Shown here piece after piece: positions 1-12,370 of a stretch of 64,000 nucleotides of DNA. How positions within the stretch are numbered: the first letter of the stretch is position 1; each line of letters opens with the position of its first letter. The position numbers and the translations under genes are program-made. Source of the stretch: Aulostomus chinensis (taxonomy: Eukaryota; Chordata; Actinopteri; Syngnathiformes; Aulostomidae); the NCBI GenBank assembly GCA_037954235.1, contig JBBMOA010000002.1, positions 22,501,427 to 22,565,426 of the forward strand. The letters are read 5' to 3'. The notes under the pieces were generated by a model. The model was given only the letters and a program-made list of their open reading frames with translations, was not told the DNA's origin and made no database searches.

Positions 1-2884
1 GCCTGAAGTTGCATTAATAAACAACCAGGCAGAGATAATATTTTCAATGCCAAATCGATTTTCATAAGGTTACATTCCTAATGTTTATATTTCAGCAACC
101 TCTCTCCTGTTTATACAATGGAGGGTATTAAAAGGGAGATTAAATTTTACCCGTCTGAATATAATACAAACACAAAATTATGCTTCTATTTCCAGGGCAA
201 GCTGTGCATTGTCATTTATTTATGAGTTTTTTGCCCTCCCCTGCCTTTCCTTTTCTCACCCAACAGTAAATATGGAAATAGTGTTTGTCAGTTTGTGTGT
301 GTGTACACACAAGCATGCATGCATATCTATACTGCATATGTGCCTTTGTGTAGCGATCTTTTAATGTCTGGCTTTCATAGCGCATCCAACTAGTGCCGCT
401 CGTGCGTGGATGTGACGGGCCGAGGAGGGTCATGTAGCCCCTGCAGAGAAAACTTCTCCGTCCTCCGCCAATAAACACACATCCTTCATCCTGTGGGAGT
501 TATTGACAGTCAATCATGTGTCCCAGCACTCCTTTTCTCATCCTCATCCTTGTGACCGAGCAGCGAGACGTTTATATTCACCATCATCCTTTAGAATGGG
601 ACGCGACGTTCAGGTTGTTCCCACAGAAGCAGTTTACCGTTCCAAGAAAGCACCCCAAAAGAGAGGAAATATGTGTGCATTTAGAAGTAGTACTCTCATA
701 ATTATTGCCTTCAAAGTTTCTGGAATGACAATTTCTGACTAATGTGTCTTTAGCTCCACCTTCAGTGGATCATTGTGCTGAAGCAGCGTCTGATGCAGAC
801 CTGTCTCATAAATGTTCATCTATCGAATGGATTCGAAGAAATCTTATCAGAGCATAATAATGAAAGCTCATCACAAATATAAAAAAATCAAACCGTATCA
901 AAGTTCTTTCTTACAGTAAAAGTGAAATCAAACCCTGATTATATCCAATGACACATGATAGTTTGACTCAAATCTATGTATTGAGTCATAAAATGATTAA
1001 TTTTGACCCTATAAAGTTCTATTTACATCTTAATTCATAAAATACCTATGCATGGATATGCACCTGGATGGGACGGTGCCACAGAGGCAGTGTCATTGGA
1101 AAGGGAATTAGGATCGACTATTGACATCAAACTCCACAACGGGACTTAAAACTAACGCGGTGTCATGTCCAAGACTATTTCATGGAGTGCAACGCTGACA
1201 TTAGCGAGAGACACCTGGAGGACTTCTTGTTTTGTTTACTTCAAAATAACTGAGAGAACAGCAAAACAGTGATGGCAACTGTTGTCAGAATTCCACGTCA
1301 AATCATCCTGATACTTTTGTCCACCTGGTATCTCAGCCTTTATTCCGCCACAGTTTAATTAAGACGTTAATACGGATGCTCCCTCTGCCTTTAAGATTTA
1401 TTCTGGATTTATTCAGGGTCATGAGTTGTGTGCCTCCACAAAACACCAAATGCATTTAGTCATAGGTCATTATTGGCAGGTGCCCCACCCCTTTGTGTTT
1501 GAGGGGCGGGGCCAGGGATTTGTGACATGACAAAACCTCCTTGACTAATCTCTGCCTTCACTTCCCTCTATGTTGTAGTAGGCTGGCAAATTCCTCTTGT
1601 ACAAAAGGTAAAGAGTAAAAATATACTAGATGGAGCTTATCTGCTATGCTGTGTAGCCCTTCACACCCATATATGAGCTCCGAGCTGGTTTCACAGTTGT
1701 GTTTGCGCTCTGTTTGGCCCTCCTAACATGGGTCAGTATCAGAGCAAACACATTCTTCGCTTGCAGGATATGAAAGAGAATCTCAGCCTGGTCAGTTGCT
1801 GTGTTCACTTCTCATGCCCCGGCATGAATAAGGCATAAGGGCTTCCGTCCACTCCTCACCATCCTTAAATCACCCTTATTTACAACCACTCCAGGGGCTT
1901 TAGTTGGCATACACAGGCACAAATATCTAATTTAGGAGCTTTTAGATCTTCTACAGAATGGCTGTCCTATTGGAGGAGGCATATTTTATTATGATTTCTA
2001 CTGGCAGTTCAGAAAGTTATCACAGACTTATAGTAATTGTGTGAGTGGCCTATTTTTCAAACATTTTTGCATAACTATTTGAAATATCGGGAACGACAAA
2101 AAAGAATTGCGAATCCAAAGTGAAATGTTTGTAACCGCAAACATTATGGATTAATCTTAGTTGTTTTTTTTTAAAGATATTTTTAGATCATTTTTGAATC
2201 CAATCATGCAAAGCACAATGTAATATAGAGATAAATGCATGCAACATCCATGATGTTCATCAAACTTTTCTTCCTTTTATCCAGCCTTCCCCCTCTGCTC
2301 TTCTTCCAGCTGTGAGGTATAATTACCGGCATGAGTAAAAGTCTACATTTCCGCAGGGCCAGATCACTTAAACCACAATGCAGTCTTCAGTAACTTTAGA
2401 GCCCCTGTAGGGCCACTTCAATAGACCCCCAGCCCTCACTGTGAACTGGGTAACTTGTTCAGCAATACACACAGTTTGGTGGCTGTTCAAGCACCAGCAG
2501 CAGGAGAATGCAGCGCACTGATAGTGCAGATGTGTTGGAAACATGATGTCCTGGTCAAAGGAAGAAAAGGAGTGAAATCCATCTCTTCGGGCCTGAAATA
2601 AGAGTGCACGGAAGCACCGGCACAAGCATTTAGGTTGGAGGTCAAACCGACTTGATGTTATGCCTTAAATTACGTTAAACAAAAAAAAAATTCTTCTGCA
2701 CCACAGCATGAAATTAAACTGACGTGAGTTTTATGAAACATGCCAACATGCCAAAAGCCCCTGCGGATCAAATCTTTTCAACAATTTTCCTGACATCGGT
2801 GTAAGTAGAGTATCAAGTTCTCTCAACTCTGATCATATCAGGCTATCAAAAAAAAAAAGAGGTGAGAATGTAGTGATGTTTAGG
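1..2884. other. Non-coding stretch, no gene seen
   Basis: Unique-looking AT-rich DNA. Open frames are short and unrecognisable. Minor items are a short GT/GCAT alternating tract near 295-323 and a GC-box-like GGGGCGGGGC near 1503-1512 in an otherwise AT-rich setting. I see no mobile element, RNA gene or convincing exon here. Confidence 0.6.
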
Positions 2885-3290
2885 TGACAGGTGCCCTCTA
2901 TTGGCCATAGTAATTACCACCGCAGGAATGTTGAAAATCCTACCTGTACCTCGATCAAGCAAGAACATCGACGTGAGGAGGGAGGTCGACGTGGTGGACG
3001 TCTCAGTCGAACTTCAGCCCAGGAGATTCGTGTTGGAGCCTCCCTGCTAGCGGTGAGATGAGAACACTGTTTGGACAGTCACTGCAGCGGGACGCAGTTG
3101 TTTCCTTCCAGTTTTCAGCCGCAAGTTAAAACAGTGTATTAAAACCCACATTTTTACCTTAACCTCGACCAAAGTGCTTATTTGAAACCAAACTGTGATC
3201 TTTTCCTAATATCAACCAAGTGTTCAACCAAACCAGACCTAACACAATGTTAACGTTATGCTTGTTTGGGTTGGAGGACTTGTTGATTTT
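2885..3290. repeat. Putative dispersed repeat of fish type
   Basis: The segment begins next to a CTCF-like motif. It ends in a region with repeated 'accaa' words (three or four between about 3165 and 3245), a pattern I associate with dispersed non-autonomous repeats in fish genomes. There is no open frame of note, and I could not define terminal repeats or a target-site duplication. The family assignment is from memory of similar sequences, and the boundaries are approximate. Unique DNA is the alternative. Confidence 0.35.
2893..2906 (-). promoter_or_regulatory. CTCF-like motif
   Basis: Read on the minus strand this is CCAATAGAGGGCAC, which fits the CTCF core CCASYAGRKGGCRS with one mismatch. 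It lies at the left edge of a putative dispersed repeat. A single motif match in 64 kb is weak evidence of occupancy. Confidence 0.3.
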
Positions 3291-6200
3291 GAAATATGGC
3301 AGTTTACTGTTTACTACAGATTATTACCATGCAATCATTTAATTATTGTTCATTTTTCAGGAAGATTCTGTTTGATTTTGGCCAGCACTCCCTTCACTAG
3401 GCACCCCTGCTCTTACTTTTCTCTCTTCACTGTCCCATTCTGTTATTTCTGCTCATAAATTCATAGGTATGACCTCACACAAATTGACTTTTAGAATAAC
3501 TACAATCCATTTTCTCTCCCCATACAAGTGTTGGCGTGATGTAAAAATGACCTTTATTTGCGAGGTAATTGTGCGGACCCTTTGCAAATGCCTGATTGTG
3601 ATCTCTCTCTGCAGAGTGCTGCTTCAGCAAGGTTCCATCCTGTTCCTCTGCGTGGTCCTCTCTTTCCTCCCAAGGTGTCCTCTGGCTGCGCTGGCCTCTT
3701 TGAAGGCTCCCTCACTATAATGGAATCACTCGGAACACGTTCTGGACGAAGCAGGGAGAAGCACTAATTCCACACTGATAAAGATCCCTCTTCCTCTCAT
3801 TTCATAAGTCTTCCACCAGATACAAAGCTGTGCTAGATTAGATACACCCCCCCCCCTCCATCCCTCCCCCCAGCCCCTCTAACACAAAAGTCCTCATAAG
3901 GTTGGACCAGGGGAAAGAAGAGAATTAATTTAATTGCTATTCAAGTGTGGGTGAACAAGGCGGAGAGCTGCGCGTATCAGGGTGGAGATTGTTTCCTTTT
4001 TTGTTCACGACTACAAAAGAAAAATTCGTTCTATAAAATCAGGAAATGTGTATTATATTGAGGAAGACTGGCTGGAGGTCATCTCCGATATCTGTTAAAT
4101 TCCGAGTGCACTTGTCAGATGTGTCAGATATTCTCTTCCCACCGTCTAAACTAACGCAGGAGGGGGTTGGTTATGTTAATGAAACCCTCTGTGAGTGTAT
4201 GCCTACATGCATGCAGGTGTGATCAGACTTCCTGTCTAATGAGGAGGGGAAGCTGCACAGATCCCACCTTGACAGATCTGCCAGCAAGGTCTCATCCACA
4301 AACATTTCATTAGATTAATGAACAGTTTTATTTGTCGTCCCGTTCTATAATAGAGACGCGTGAACTGATATCGGGGTAGAGTCGATATTTGCTGATGTTG
4401 AACTTGTCTGTATGAAATGGAGATTGCAGGATAATCACGTTTAGTGCCGAAATTTTTATGTAGCCCATAAATTCCAATTATTTTGTTTTTCATCGTCACC
4501 GATGTTGGTCAGAGAAAAAGACTGATAGGTGCTGAATAAAAGCACCGCCAATATCTGCTGATACAGATGTTGATATTATCATATATTTCTTATATTTAAT
4601 ACACTTCTGTGTGCGTATAGAGTCAAATGTCCTCTAGGCTCGTGGGTTAGATTTGTACAGTTTTGTAGAAAATATAATATTTGTCCTCTCAAAGTCAAGA
4701 AACTTCCGTGACTAAAATATCTCAAGAGCCAATCTGACTTTTTTCCTGCTGAAAGTCATAATAAGAAATACAATGAATACAAATGTTTCAGTCACCCGTC
4801 AGGTTCTCTTAGACATTCAATATTTGACCTTCCACCCTTTCATTTAACAACACTATCCTCACCGTGGCAGATTATCAACAATCATTCAAACAAAAGCAGC
4901 ATTTCTGGCCCACATCCGTCTCACTGCCCCGTTGTTTTTGTTTTGTTTTTTTCAGAAAGTGGCAAGTTTATAGCAGTTTGATTGAAATGTTGTGTCATGT
5001 GTGTCTGAGTCTTCCTCTGCTGTTCTCTTCCTCTTTCCTGTGTCTGCAGGCCGGTCAGGGGTGGGGTGGGGGGGGACTTCCTTCCAGATGTGGAGGCTGC
5101 TCTTTCAGAATCTTTTCATCTTTTTCCTTATGGCGCCATGATCAAAGTTCGAGAACGAAGATAACAAACCTGCGTGTCCACGGTCCTGTCAAAACAGCAG
5201 TAAAAAATAGCCTTCATCACATGCAACACCATATGTGATGCAGATCTTTTTTTTTCTTTTTTTTTTGTTTTAGCTGCGAGGATTTTAGGCTTCTGCATTC
5301 ACACAAACATTAAAAAAAAGTCACTCAAGAGTACAAAATTACCCGTTTCTTTTTCCAACATGACCCCTCTTCCTGCTCCGTTTTTGATATGAATTGTACA
5401 TTTAAGCTGTTACATAATTGCAGTTTATCCAATCAAATGTCAGAAATGTAAAGCTGCTTATCAATTAAACAAATAAGTAGAAAATGCTTACGTCTGCTAA
5501 TTAACTGAGATTTTCCATTTATCAAATATTTCAGCGTCATGGTCAGACTGTCCCATACCTTGAACCACCTTGTTGACCGCAACCGCAGAGCAATCCATAA
5601 TGTCTAGCAGGTGTAGGGTTGCGAGTGGATACATAGGAGGCATTTGAATTTATTTATTTATTTCTGGGTTGGTTTTTTTGCCTGGTCACCTATAATTGTG
5701 ATACTTCAGCTAGTTTTTCTGTCTGGGCACAGGAGCTGTCAGGCATCATATTTCCCTCAGGTTCAAATGTGCTGTGCGCTTTGATAATAAATGCAGAGAG
5801 CTCAGGTGACCAGGCTTCAGAGACCTCATAGTGAGGCCTCGTATTGTAGCTGGAAACTGCCGTTCCGGGATGGTTTATGTTGTTTGTTGTTTTGTTGTTG
5901 TTGTTTTTTTGCGGTTGTATTTGCCTTTTTATATATACAGTATATATATATGAATCATATTAACTCATAGCATTGCAGTCCAGTGATAACCTTAAATGAG
6001 AGGAATATTTCAGTTCAACTTTATTAAAGTCTCTTAAGGATTGCTGACCGGGACAGAGATTTAAATGTTTGATCAGCTGTTGGGCATCGTTTTTACTTGG
6101 CCTAAAATCAGAATATCTAGACAAATAAAAAAAAAAAAATCTTTTCTTCTGTCTTAATTTTACAGATATGCTCACAACCTAACCCAGATATTTAGATACA

Positions 6201-6456
6201 TCCCTTTATTGAATGCAACCTAGATCATTAAGCCCGAAATATCTTCTGTGGAACTGATGGAGGAAGGCAAAACCAGGACATTGTTGTGCAGACCAATTTC
6301 CTACAGAGAAGAATTCTCTACTAAATGTTGCATCAAACAAACAAACAAAACAACAGGAAAATTCTGGTTTGCTTTTTGTTTGTTTGTTGTATTTTCAGTT
6401 TGCACACGCATTAAACATAGTAAATGAATGCGGTAATTAACGCAGGGCGCGTATAC
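3291..6456. other. Non-coding stretch, no gene seen
   Basis: Mostly unique sequence. It contains a C-rich tract at 3847-3880, T/A runs near 5247-5268 and 6126-6139, and GTT-rich DNA at 5880-5912. The 124-codon frame at 4864-5238 (+) resembles no family I know and carries no domain signature. Confidence 0.55.
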
Positions 6457-6478
6457 GTGTGTGTGTGTGTGTGTGTGT
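6457..6478 (+). repeat. (GT)11 microsatellite
   Basis: Uninterrupted GT dinucleotide array. Confidence 0.95.
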
Positions 6479-9000
6479 AGGTGGTGGTTTATCTACTTGT
6501 TAGTCTCAGATGAAAGGAGAACATTTTTTTATGAAACAAAAAGTGGGATTGTACTCAGTGTAGCATACCCCCTTGTTTACAGTGGTCTCCCAAGGGGGCT
6601 CCCCTCTCTTTTTGTTAGTGTATTTTAAAGGGAGACCTAAAATAGCCCTCCAGCTCCAACAGAGCACCATCTATAGGCAGACGCTGTTGTCTTTATACCA
6701 ACTAGCTTACTAGCTTTATTCTGCTGTTTGATCTTCACTGCATCAGCAAAGAAAGAAAAGATGGAGTAATTAACATTTTTATATATATATATATATATAG
6801 ATATACTAACATGATATAGTAGAAAGGCTGGTGTGTTTGCCATTGTTGAAGCGAGGATGTTTGTTTCACAGCTCCAGCTCAGGCTACCACGGCGTGTCCA
6901 CCATCAGGTGGTGATTGATGTGAGTTCATTTCAGTTCTGGTAAAAATGTTGTCAATGATTGATGTAATGAAATAAATACATGACTATGACAATGCAGTTA
7001 GGGAGATAAAACAAGCTCATTCTAGATTTATTGTCTTCTGGCTGGATTCCACAACTAGGAAGAAAATGCAAAGTCAGAGTTCCAGGCTGGATTTAAATAT
7101 CGAAACACCTCCTTAACCTGCTGAGTTATGTAATATCACACAGAGACGCCTACATGACATCATCAGAAGGCTTGATAAGAGATATAAAGTCATCTCCATC
7201 CGTTATTGACACCATTCGTAATCTAAAACACCATAAAAACTTTTCTCACTTCGATGTCAGCCGTGGCATTGCAGTCGTGGCCTTGGGGTGATGTGCGCCG
7301 CCCCTCTGCTCTCTGTGACCTGAGCTCTTCTCCTGTTGTTCACTCTTTGTCGGCAGTGAGATTGTGAAGATAGGAGAGACGACGAGGTCTCGACGTGTCT
7401 GCTTGTGTTCTGGCCTGACAAGGTACAAGGCTTGACCTGACGCCGTTGACCCCGGGCTCGCGCTCGCCCTCTGGGCCGCCTGCCAGGTCTGTGCCAGTCG
7501 CTTGCCTACTGAGGCATGGTTGAAAATGTGGAGCCCCGTGTTTTGTGTTTCCATTGCCCCAACAAACGGAATCGAACAAAAAATTGTCTGGCCCTCCTTG
7601 GCGGCGGGATTTCCTTCTGGTGATGCGCTCCAGCTGGGGATTCATGATCATTTACAACTGAAGTTGTAACAACTATTCTGTCAAGAGTTCCTACATTCTC
7701 AAGGTTTTTTCTCCCCAGTCTCACAGAGGCAGAGGAAGCATCCCATCAACTCTGCTCTGAGACTTAAAAGGAGCGTCCTGTTGACACATATACACAACCA
7801 TCACCAGGATAGACAGCTGCTTCCACCGGCGGAGCGCAAGGACACATGCTGCAGAGCCTGTACCCTGCCATGTCTGTGCCACGCAGCCTGAGCCTGAGGG
7901 AGGCAACCTGACCAGACTCGCAATAAAATACATGGAAGAAGCCATAAGAATGTTAAAGATTAATTCTTCTTTTAAAAGGATGTGAATTCTGTTGTTGTGC
8001 ATATCGAATCACGTTTGCATCACCGAGCACGTCTGATTCGGTATGTATATTACCACTGACTTAACCAGATCCCTGCTTCAACGGGGGCGAATTATTGTTC
8101 CATCTTTTGGTTACGCAGCACTATGTGCTTCTCCTCCCCTGAATGAGTACTTCGATCAACCACTCCACTCCACTAAATAAGTGTAACACCTCGAATAGAT
8201 GAATGGAGATTAAAGGGGACAGAAACAAGCCTCACTGATGCACTTCACGTGATGTTCCGTTAGCCATCACAGTGACCTTTCTAATCAAAGCATATGCTAA
8301 TTAGCGAGATATTACTGGACTGTTATGAGTCTGTGCTCAAAGCTATGCCATCTGTGGCTGCATAGAATTGGAGGGTGGACTGATAAATGTCACATTGCTA
8401 CTATTATATATCTGTCACGCTTTATGAGACACAGATTCATATAAAACATTCAGTTCAAGGGGAAAAAAAACCCCCACATTAATATGTCTTGCTGTTCTGC
8501 TTCAGGTAGTTACGCGCTTGAGCCAAACACCTGAAGTATTGATCATTCACAGTGCGTTTAAGTTTTACAGGTTGCATTTTGGTCCAAGCGTGCATCATCC
8601 AGCTTTATCCCCTTAGTTTGTGTCTCCCATTTACTTGGAGATATATTCTGGATGTATTCTCAGGTCAGTGTGAAGCCTCGTACCTCACGTCTTCTGACTG
8701 AGAGGAAATAAGGTACTTATACCGCCTGCATACTTATTTTTCTCCTTTTTTCAACATTTATTTATTTTATTGCATTTCTGTCATGATACTTGGTTTCCTT
8801 GGGATATTTTTCTTCTACAATGGTCATTCTCAGAGAAAAAAAAGAACTGAGTAACAGTTCCTCAGGTTCATGCTTTGTAAAAAGAACTTGCGGTCCAATG
8901 GATTTGCTTTCCATTGGTATTCAAAATGGCTTTTGTTTGTTAAATCATTGTGTATAGTGGAGAACCAGTGTTTCACATTGTCTCTATGCTCTGTCTTGTA

Positions 9001-9001
<1 letters not shown>
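6479..9001. other. Non-coding stretch with an AT array and a homeodomain palindrome
   Basis: Contains an (AT)n array at about 6780-6799 and otherwise unique DNA. Overlapping frames of 70-103 codons occur on the minus strand between 7246 and 7724, where the DNA is locally GC-richer, but I recognise no protein in them. Near 8284-8305 there is a TCF/LEF-like ATCAAAG followed by a perfect GCTAATTAGC palindrome. Confidence 0.5.
8284..8305. promoter_or_regulatory. Candidate TCF/homeodomain motif pair
   Basis: ATCAAAG (8284-8290) lies six bases before the perfect palindrome GCTAATTAGC (8296-8305), a form suited to paired homeodomain binding. The motifs are read directly; a regulatory role is inference. 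Confidence 0.2.

Positions 9002-9031
<30 letters not shown>
9002..9031 (+). repeat. (CA)15 microsatellite
   Basis: Uninterrupted CA array. It accounts for the threonine/histidine and valine/cysteine strings in the overlapping open frames on both strands, which are therefore not genes. Confidence 0.95.
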
Positions 9032-9032
<1 letters not shown>

Positions 9033-9801
9033 CAGGAGCTAAATTGAACTGAGCAGTATGGAGTAGGCCAATTACATCACTGCTCCAATTAAAATAAAAC
9101 AACAGGACCCTTTCAAGCTGTCCTGCCGGGGAGAGAAAATGAGAAAGGGGAAGTGTGAGGGAAACGGCAATAACAAATCCCAATCCAGTCAGATCATCAT
9201 GATGTTCATTTTAATTAAAAAAAAAATGTGATTCACTGCAATTAACTCCAAACTAGTCCCCTGTGGCTCAATGAAGACGAAAATGTTTCCCAGCAACTCC
9301 AAGAGTCCCACAACATCCTGTGATAATCTGTCTTTAAATAGTGTTGACGGTTTCTCAAGAATGTTTGGATGTTTGTCAAAGGAAAATGCTGCTTGATTAT
9401 GTTTCTATTAACTTCACTCATACACACCTTTAATATCACCAATATGTTAATTGGCTCTCAGTGGCATTTTGAAACAGAGGCTGACATGGGATGACACTTG
9501 AGAGGAGGCAGGAGTGTGTGATGCTTCCAATCACAGTGATTGATATCAACTGATCAACTTCAACATTCGCTTATGTTTGTTTTTGACCCGTCAGCCTTTA
9601 TTGACTGTGGTAAGTCAAATGTCATGTGGTCCAGAGTGATGCTATCCGCTGAGTATGATGTGTGTCTATGTGTTAATGTGTCAGTAGTTCCGTATGTATT
9701 GAAGTGTGTAGCTGAACATATGGATTACTATAGTGAAAGGGTTGAGTGGCTAAAGGCCTGTGACTAATAGCCTGTCAGAGCTGCACTCAACATCACTTGG
9801 T

Positions 9802-9863
9802 CACACAGACACACACACACACACACATAAGTGATGCGCACATACACAAGTGATGCACACATA
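9802..9863 (+). repeat. CA microsatellite with flanking short direct repeat
   Basis: A CA array (9802-9828) is followed by two copies of a 16-bp word, aagtgatgc(g/a)cacata, at 9829-9844 and 9848-9863. This is probably local slippage next to the microsatellite. Confidence 0.85.
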
Positions 9864-10255
9864 TTCCAACTTCATCAATCAGGTGGCAAAACAAGAAAAA
9901 TATATTGAGATATATTCATTCCTCACATTTGGCTTTAGTTATCAGTTATCCATCTACTCTACGATACAAATGTAACACAAGTGCTTTCAAAAGGACACAA
10001 GTGGCTGATTTATTTCAAAAAACTGTTGAAATTGTGTTGACAAAGGTAGGACATATCCATGCCAGTTATCCAACTCCTTATTTTTGACGACAGTAGTGTA
10101 CTTCCTTAGTGTTGGAATTCAAAAGGTGAAATTGGTGCACAATATAGAGGCTAAGGGGAACTTTCCCCTGGTACTCTCATGATCCTGACTGAGCAGACCT
10201 TCACACCCCCGCACACATCGAGGGTGTGGCTCTTTCACAGAGCGAGAGGGTGCTG

Positions 10256-10269
10256 AAACTAGGTGGCGC
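10256..10269 (+). promoter_or_regulatory. CTCF-like motif 1 in dispersed repeat
   Basis: AAACTAGGTGGCGC matches CCASYAGRKGGCRS except at the first two positions, keeping the AGGTGGCGC core. Confidence 0.25.
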
Positions 10270-10342
10270 TGGAGAACACGCACAATATATTACACGCTTT
10301 AATTTTGATGCAGATAAAGAGTTTGTTACATCCGGTTTACTT

Positions 10343-10356
10343 CCACTAGGTGGTGT
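10343..10356 (+). promoter_or_regulatory. CTCF-like motif 2 in dispersed repeat
   Basis: CCACTAGGTGGTGT matches the CTCF core except for C-to-T at a strongly constrained position and at the last base. It has the same orientation as the motif at 10256. Confidence 0.25.
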
Positions 10357-10640
10357 TGTGTCCAGCTTAAATTCAGATTCTAAATGTCTTCAGGTCAGAA
10401 ATTTCGGTTAAAATGTCCAAAATCGGACCCTTCGCCATGGTAACACTGTAACTCAAACTCTGTCTTCACAGTACCCCCCTCACCAAGCTCTGAAGGCCTT
10501 CCTGACTACATTAGAGATGTATTTTGTCAACCTATCTGGGCGATGATATCAAAGTTTAAAAATTATACTACACCCCGCTGCCGACTTTGGCCAGAATCAG
10601 CCGTATAGTTTTAGTGTAATCCTGTTAATAGACAGACAAA

Positions 10641-12250
10641 CACTCCTATAACATGACCTTCCTGGGAATACGCTTGTCATCAGTGCTGCCAAAATGATGA
10701 AGATTAATGGCTTTAAACATATCCAGTTACTGCTCAATATTTAGTAACATTTTTCATATCAGTAACACAGAATACATCTTTTTTAACTTTTATCTGATGT
10801 GTGATCCAAACGCTACACCTGCTGAGAGTAAAAATGTGGGACTACAAAATGGAAGCCAATATTCGCAGTCTTGGGAAAGATGATTCAAGAGCCATAGAAT
10901 AAGTACACGTCCAAGTAGTCCTCCACTTGAGGAGTTAACTGACCTGTTCTTTTGTATTTCCATGGAATGTGAACTCAGCACCTTCCAAGAGCACAAAAGT
11001 GATTTATTGTGGATAATAAACAAAAATTTGCCTTTTTCTAACACAACTGTCTTGATTTCTTTTTTCTTGCGAGTGCCAGCTAGGATAAATATTCACTTAT
11101 TAAAGCGTAACTGGGATTGACTGTGTCATGCATCAGACTAATAGCTGAAAGCCGTGGTTCAATACTGTGGAGTTGGGACAGGCTTTGCTAATGGAAGAAC
11201 TGACGTGGTTGCAGCCCAAATGTCATTCATCAAACCGCACACTGTTCGTTTGGGGCTACAAAGCCCTGCCATCTCACACACTCCGGCTCATCTGTTAACC
11301 CTTGGCAATGGCACCCGCCAGATTATGGAAATAACAGATTCAGGAAAATAGGACACCGATAGGCCGTCCATGTGGAAAAGATTGGTGTCAGGAGAGTGTC
11401 GTGAATACATTTGACTGCGAGAGATGTGGCCGTTTTTCTTTTCTCTGAAGATCTATCTAGGTGCTGTTGCGCCCAGAGAGCCAAGGGTTGCATCAGGGAG
11501 AACCTGCGCCAGACGTTATGCTCCCACTTATTACATTCCTGCCCACCACTAATAGGGCACGCTGACTGTGGTCTGCATGTTCTGCGTCATCGAATGAACT
11601 CAATGTTATTCACAAAGATCTAATATGAGGTTTAATGTCTTTTCATTTATTGGAAAGGAAAGTGCAGTAAGAGTGAGATCAGACAAAAAAAAAGAATATG
11701 ACAGGCGAACGACTGGAAGAAGATGGCAAGCCTGAGCCTCCGGGCAGTAAATTGGTCTGAAAGATTAGAGCCTCTGTAGAAGTTGAGGGTTACCACAAAA
11801 ATCAGAAGATATGGCCTTGTACCCATTGGGTTTCACATTAACTGAGCTCCAGAAACCTCAAACGATGGAACCGGCTATATTTGGTTGTCTGGTGAGTATT
11901 TGTTGAAATGATATGTGTTAGGAAAATATCATTTCATCTCACCAGCCTGCTAGATGAATTACCCACAACTGTTTAAAGGACTCATCTCAGGTGCATGCGT
12001 GCGTATAGGTCTTTGTTCTACTTGTGCCCCGGGTCATAGGTCACGCTCCTCTTTAAAGTTTTCTGTTTCATTTAATTCTGAAAAGCAGAGAATGTTTCTC
12101 CCACACTACCTCACAGAGAAAGAATGCCAGGGTACTGTTTCCAGGCCCGGGGACAATGGGGGGTGACACGTCGGGATGATCCAGTACGCGTGCACAGGGT
12201 GCTCTGGCTGTGAACACACAAAGAGCTTGAGCCTCCCCTAGATCCCACAC
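10641..12250. other. Non-coding stretch, no gene seen
   Basis: Unique sequence with only short open frames. The 65-70 codon frames at 11154-11351 and 11411-11623 (+) match no family I know. An A-run is present near 11687. Confidence 0.55.
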
Positions 12251-12262
12251 CGCCCCAGGGGA

Positions 12263-12366
12263 TGACATGATGTCACATGCACCCACCCCACAACAAAGAT
12301 TGTGTTTAGTCAGCAGTTTGTTATGGCCTGCTCCTCGGACCACAAAGGGCCACAATCTCTTTGTGG
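12263..12366. promoter_or_regulatory. Candidate regulatory cluster: CRE/AP-1-like palindrome plus SOX-like cores
   Basis: TGACAT-g-ATGTCA (12263-12275) is a perfect inverted repeat around one base. It is followed by aacaaagattgtg (12292-12304) and by CCACAAAG (12340-12347) opposed to CTTTGTGG (12359-12366), an 8-bp inverted repeat with an 11-base spacer holding another ACAAT core. Opposed ACAAAG/CTTTGT cores resemble SOX dimer sites. Function and conservation are inferred. Confidence 0.25.
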
Positions 12367-12370
12367 GCAT

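Larger units (their letters stand above)
10205..10640 (+). repeat. Putative dispersed repeat carrying two CTCF-like motifs
   Basis: The segment ends in phrases such as 'gttttagtgtaatcctgtta' followed by 'gacagacaaac', which I associate with an abundant non-coding fish repeat ending in cagacaaac-type words. It has no transposase frame, and terminal repeats were not resolved. Two CTCF-like motifs lie in the same orientation about 87 bp apart. The repeat call rests on memory of similar sequences, and copy number cannot be tested from one window. Confidence 0.4.

Noticed and set aside
5932..5952. Short AT palindrome as a regulatory or transposon end
   Set aside because: Simple tatata repetition with no partner terminal repeat.
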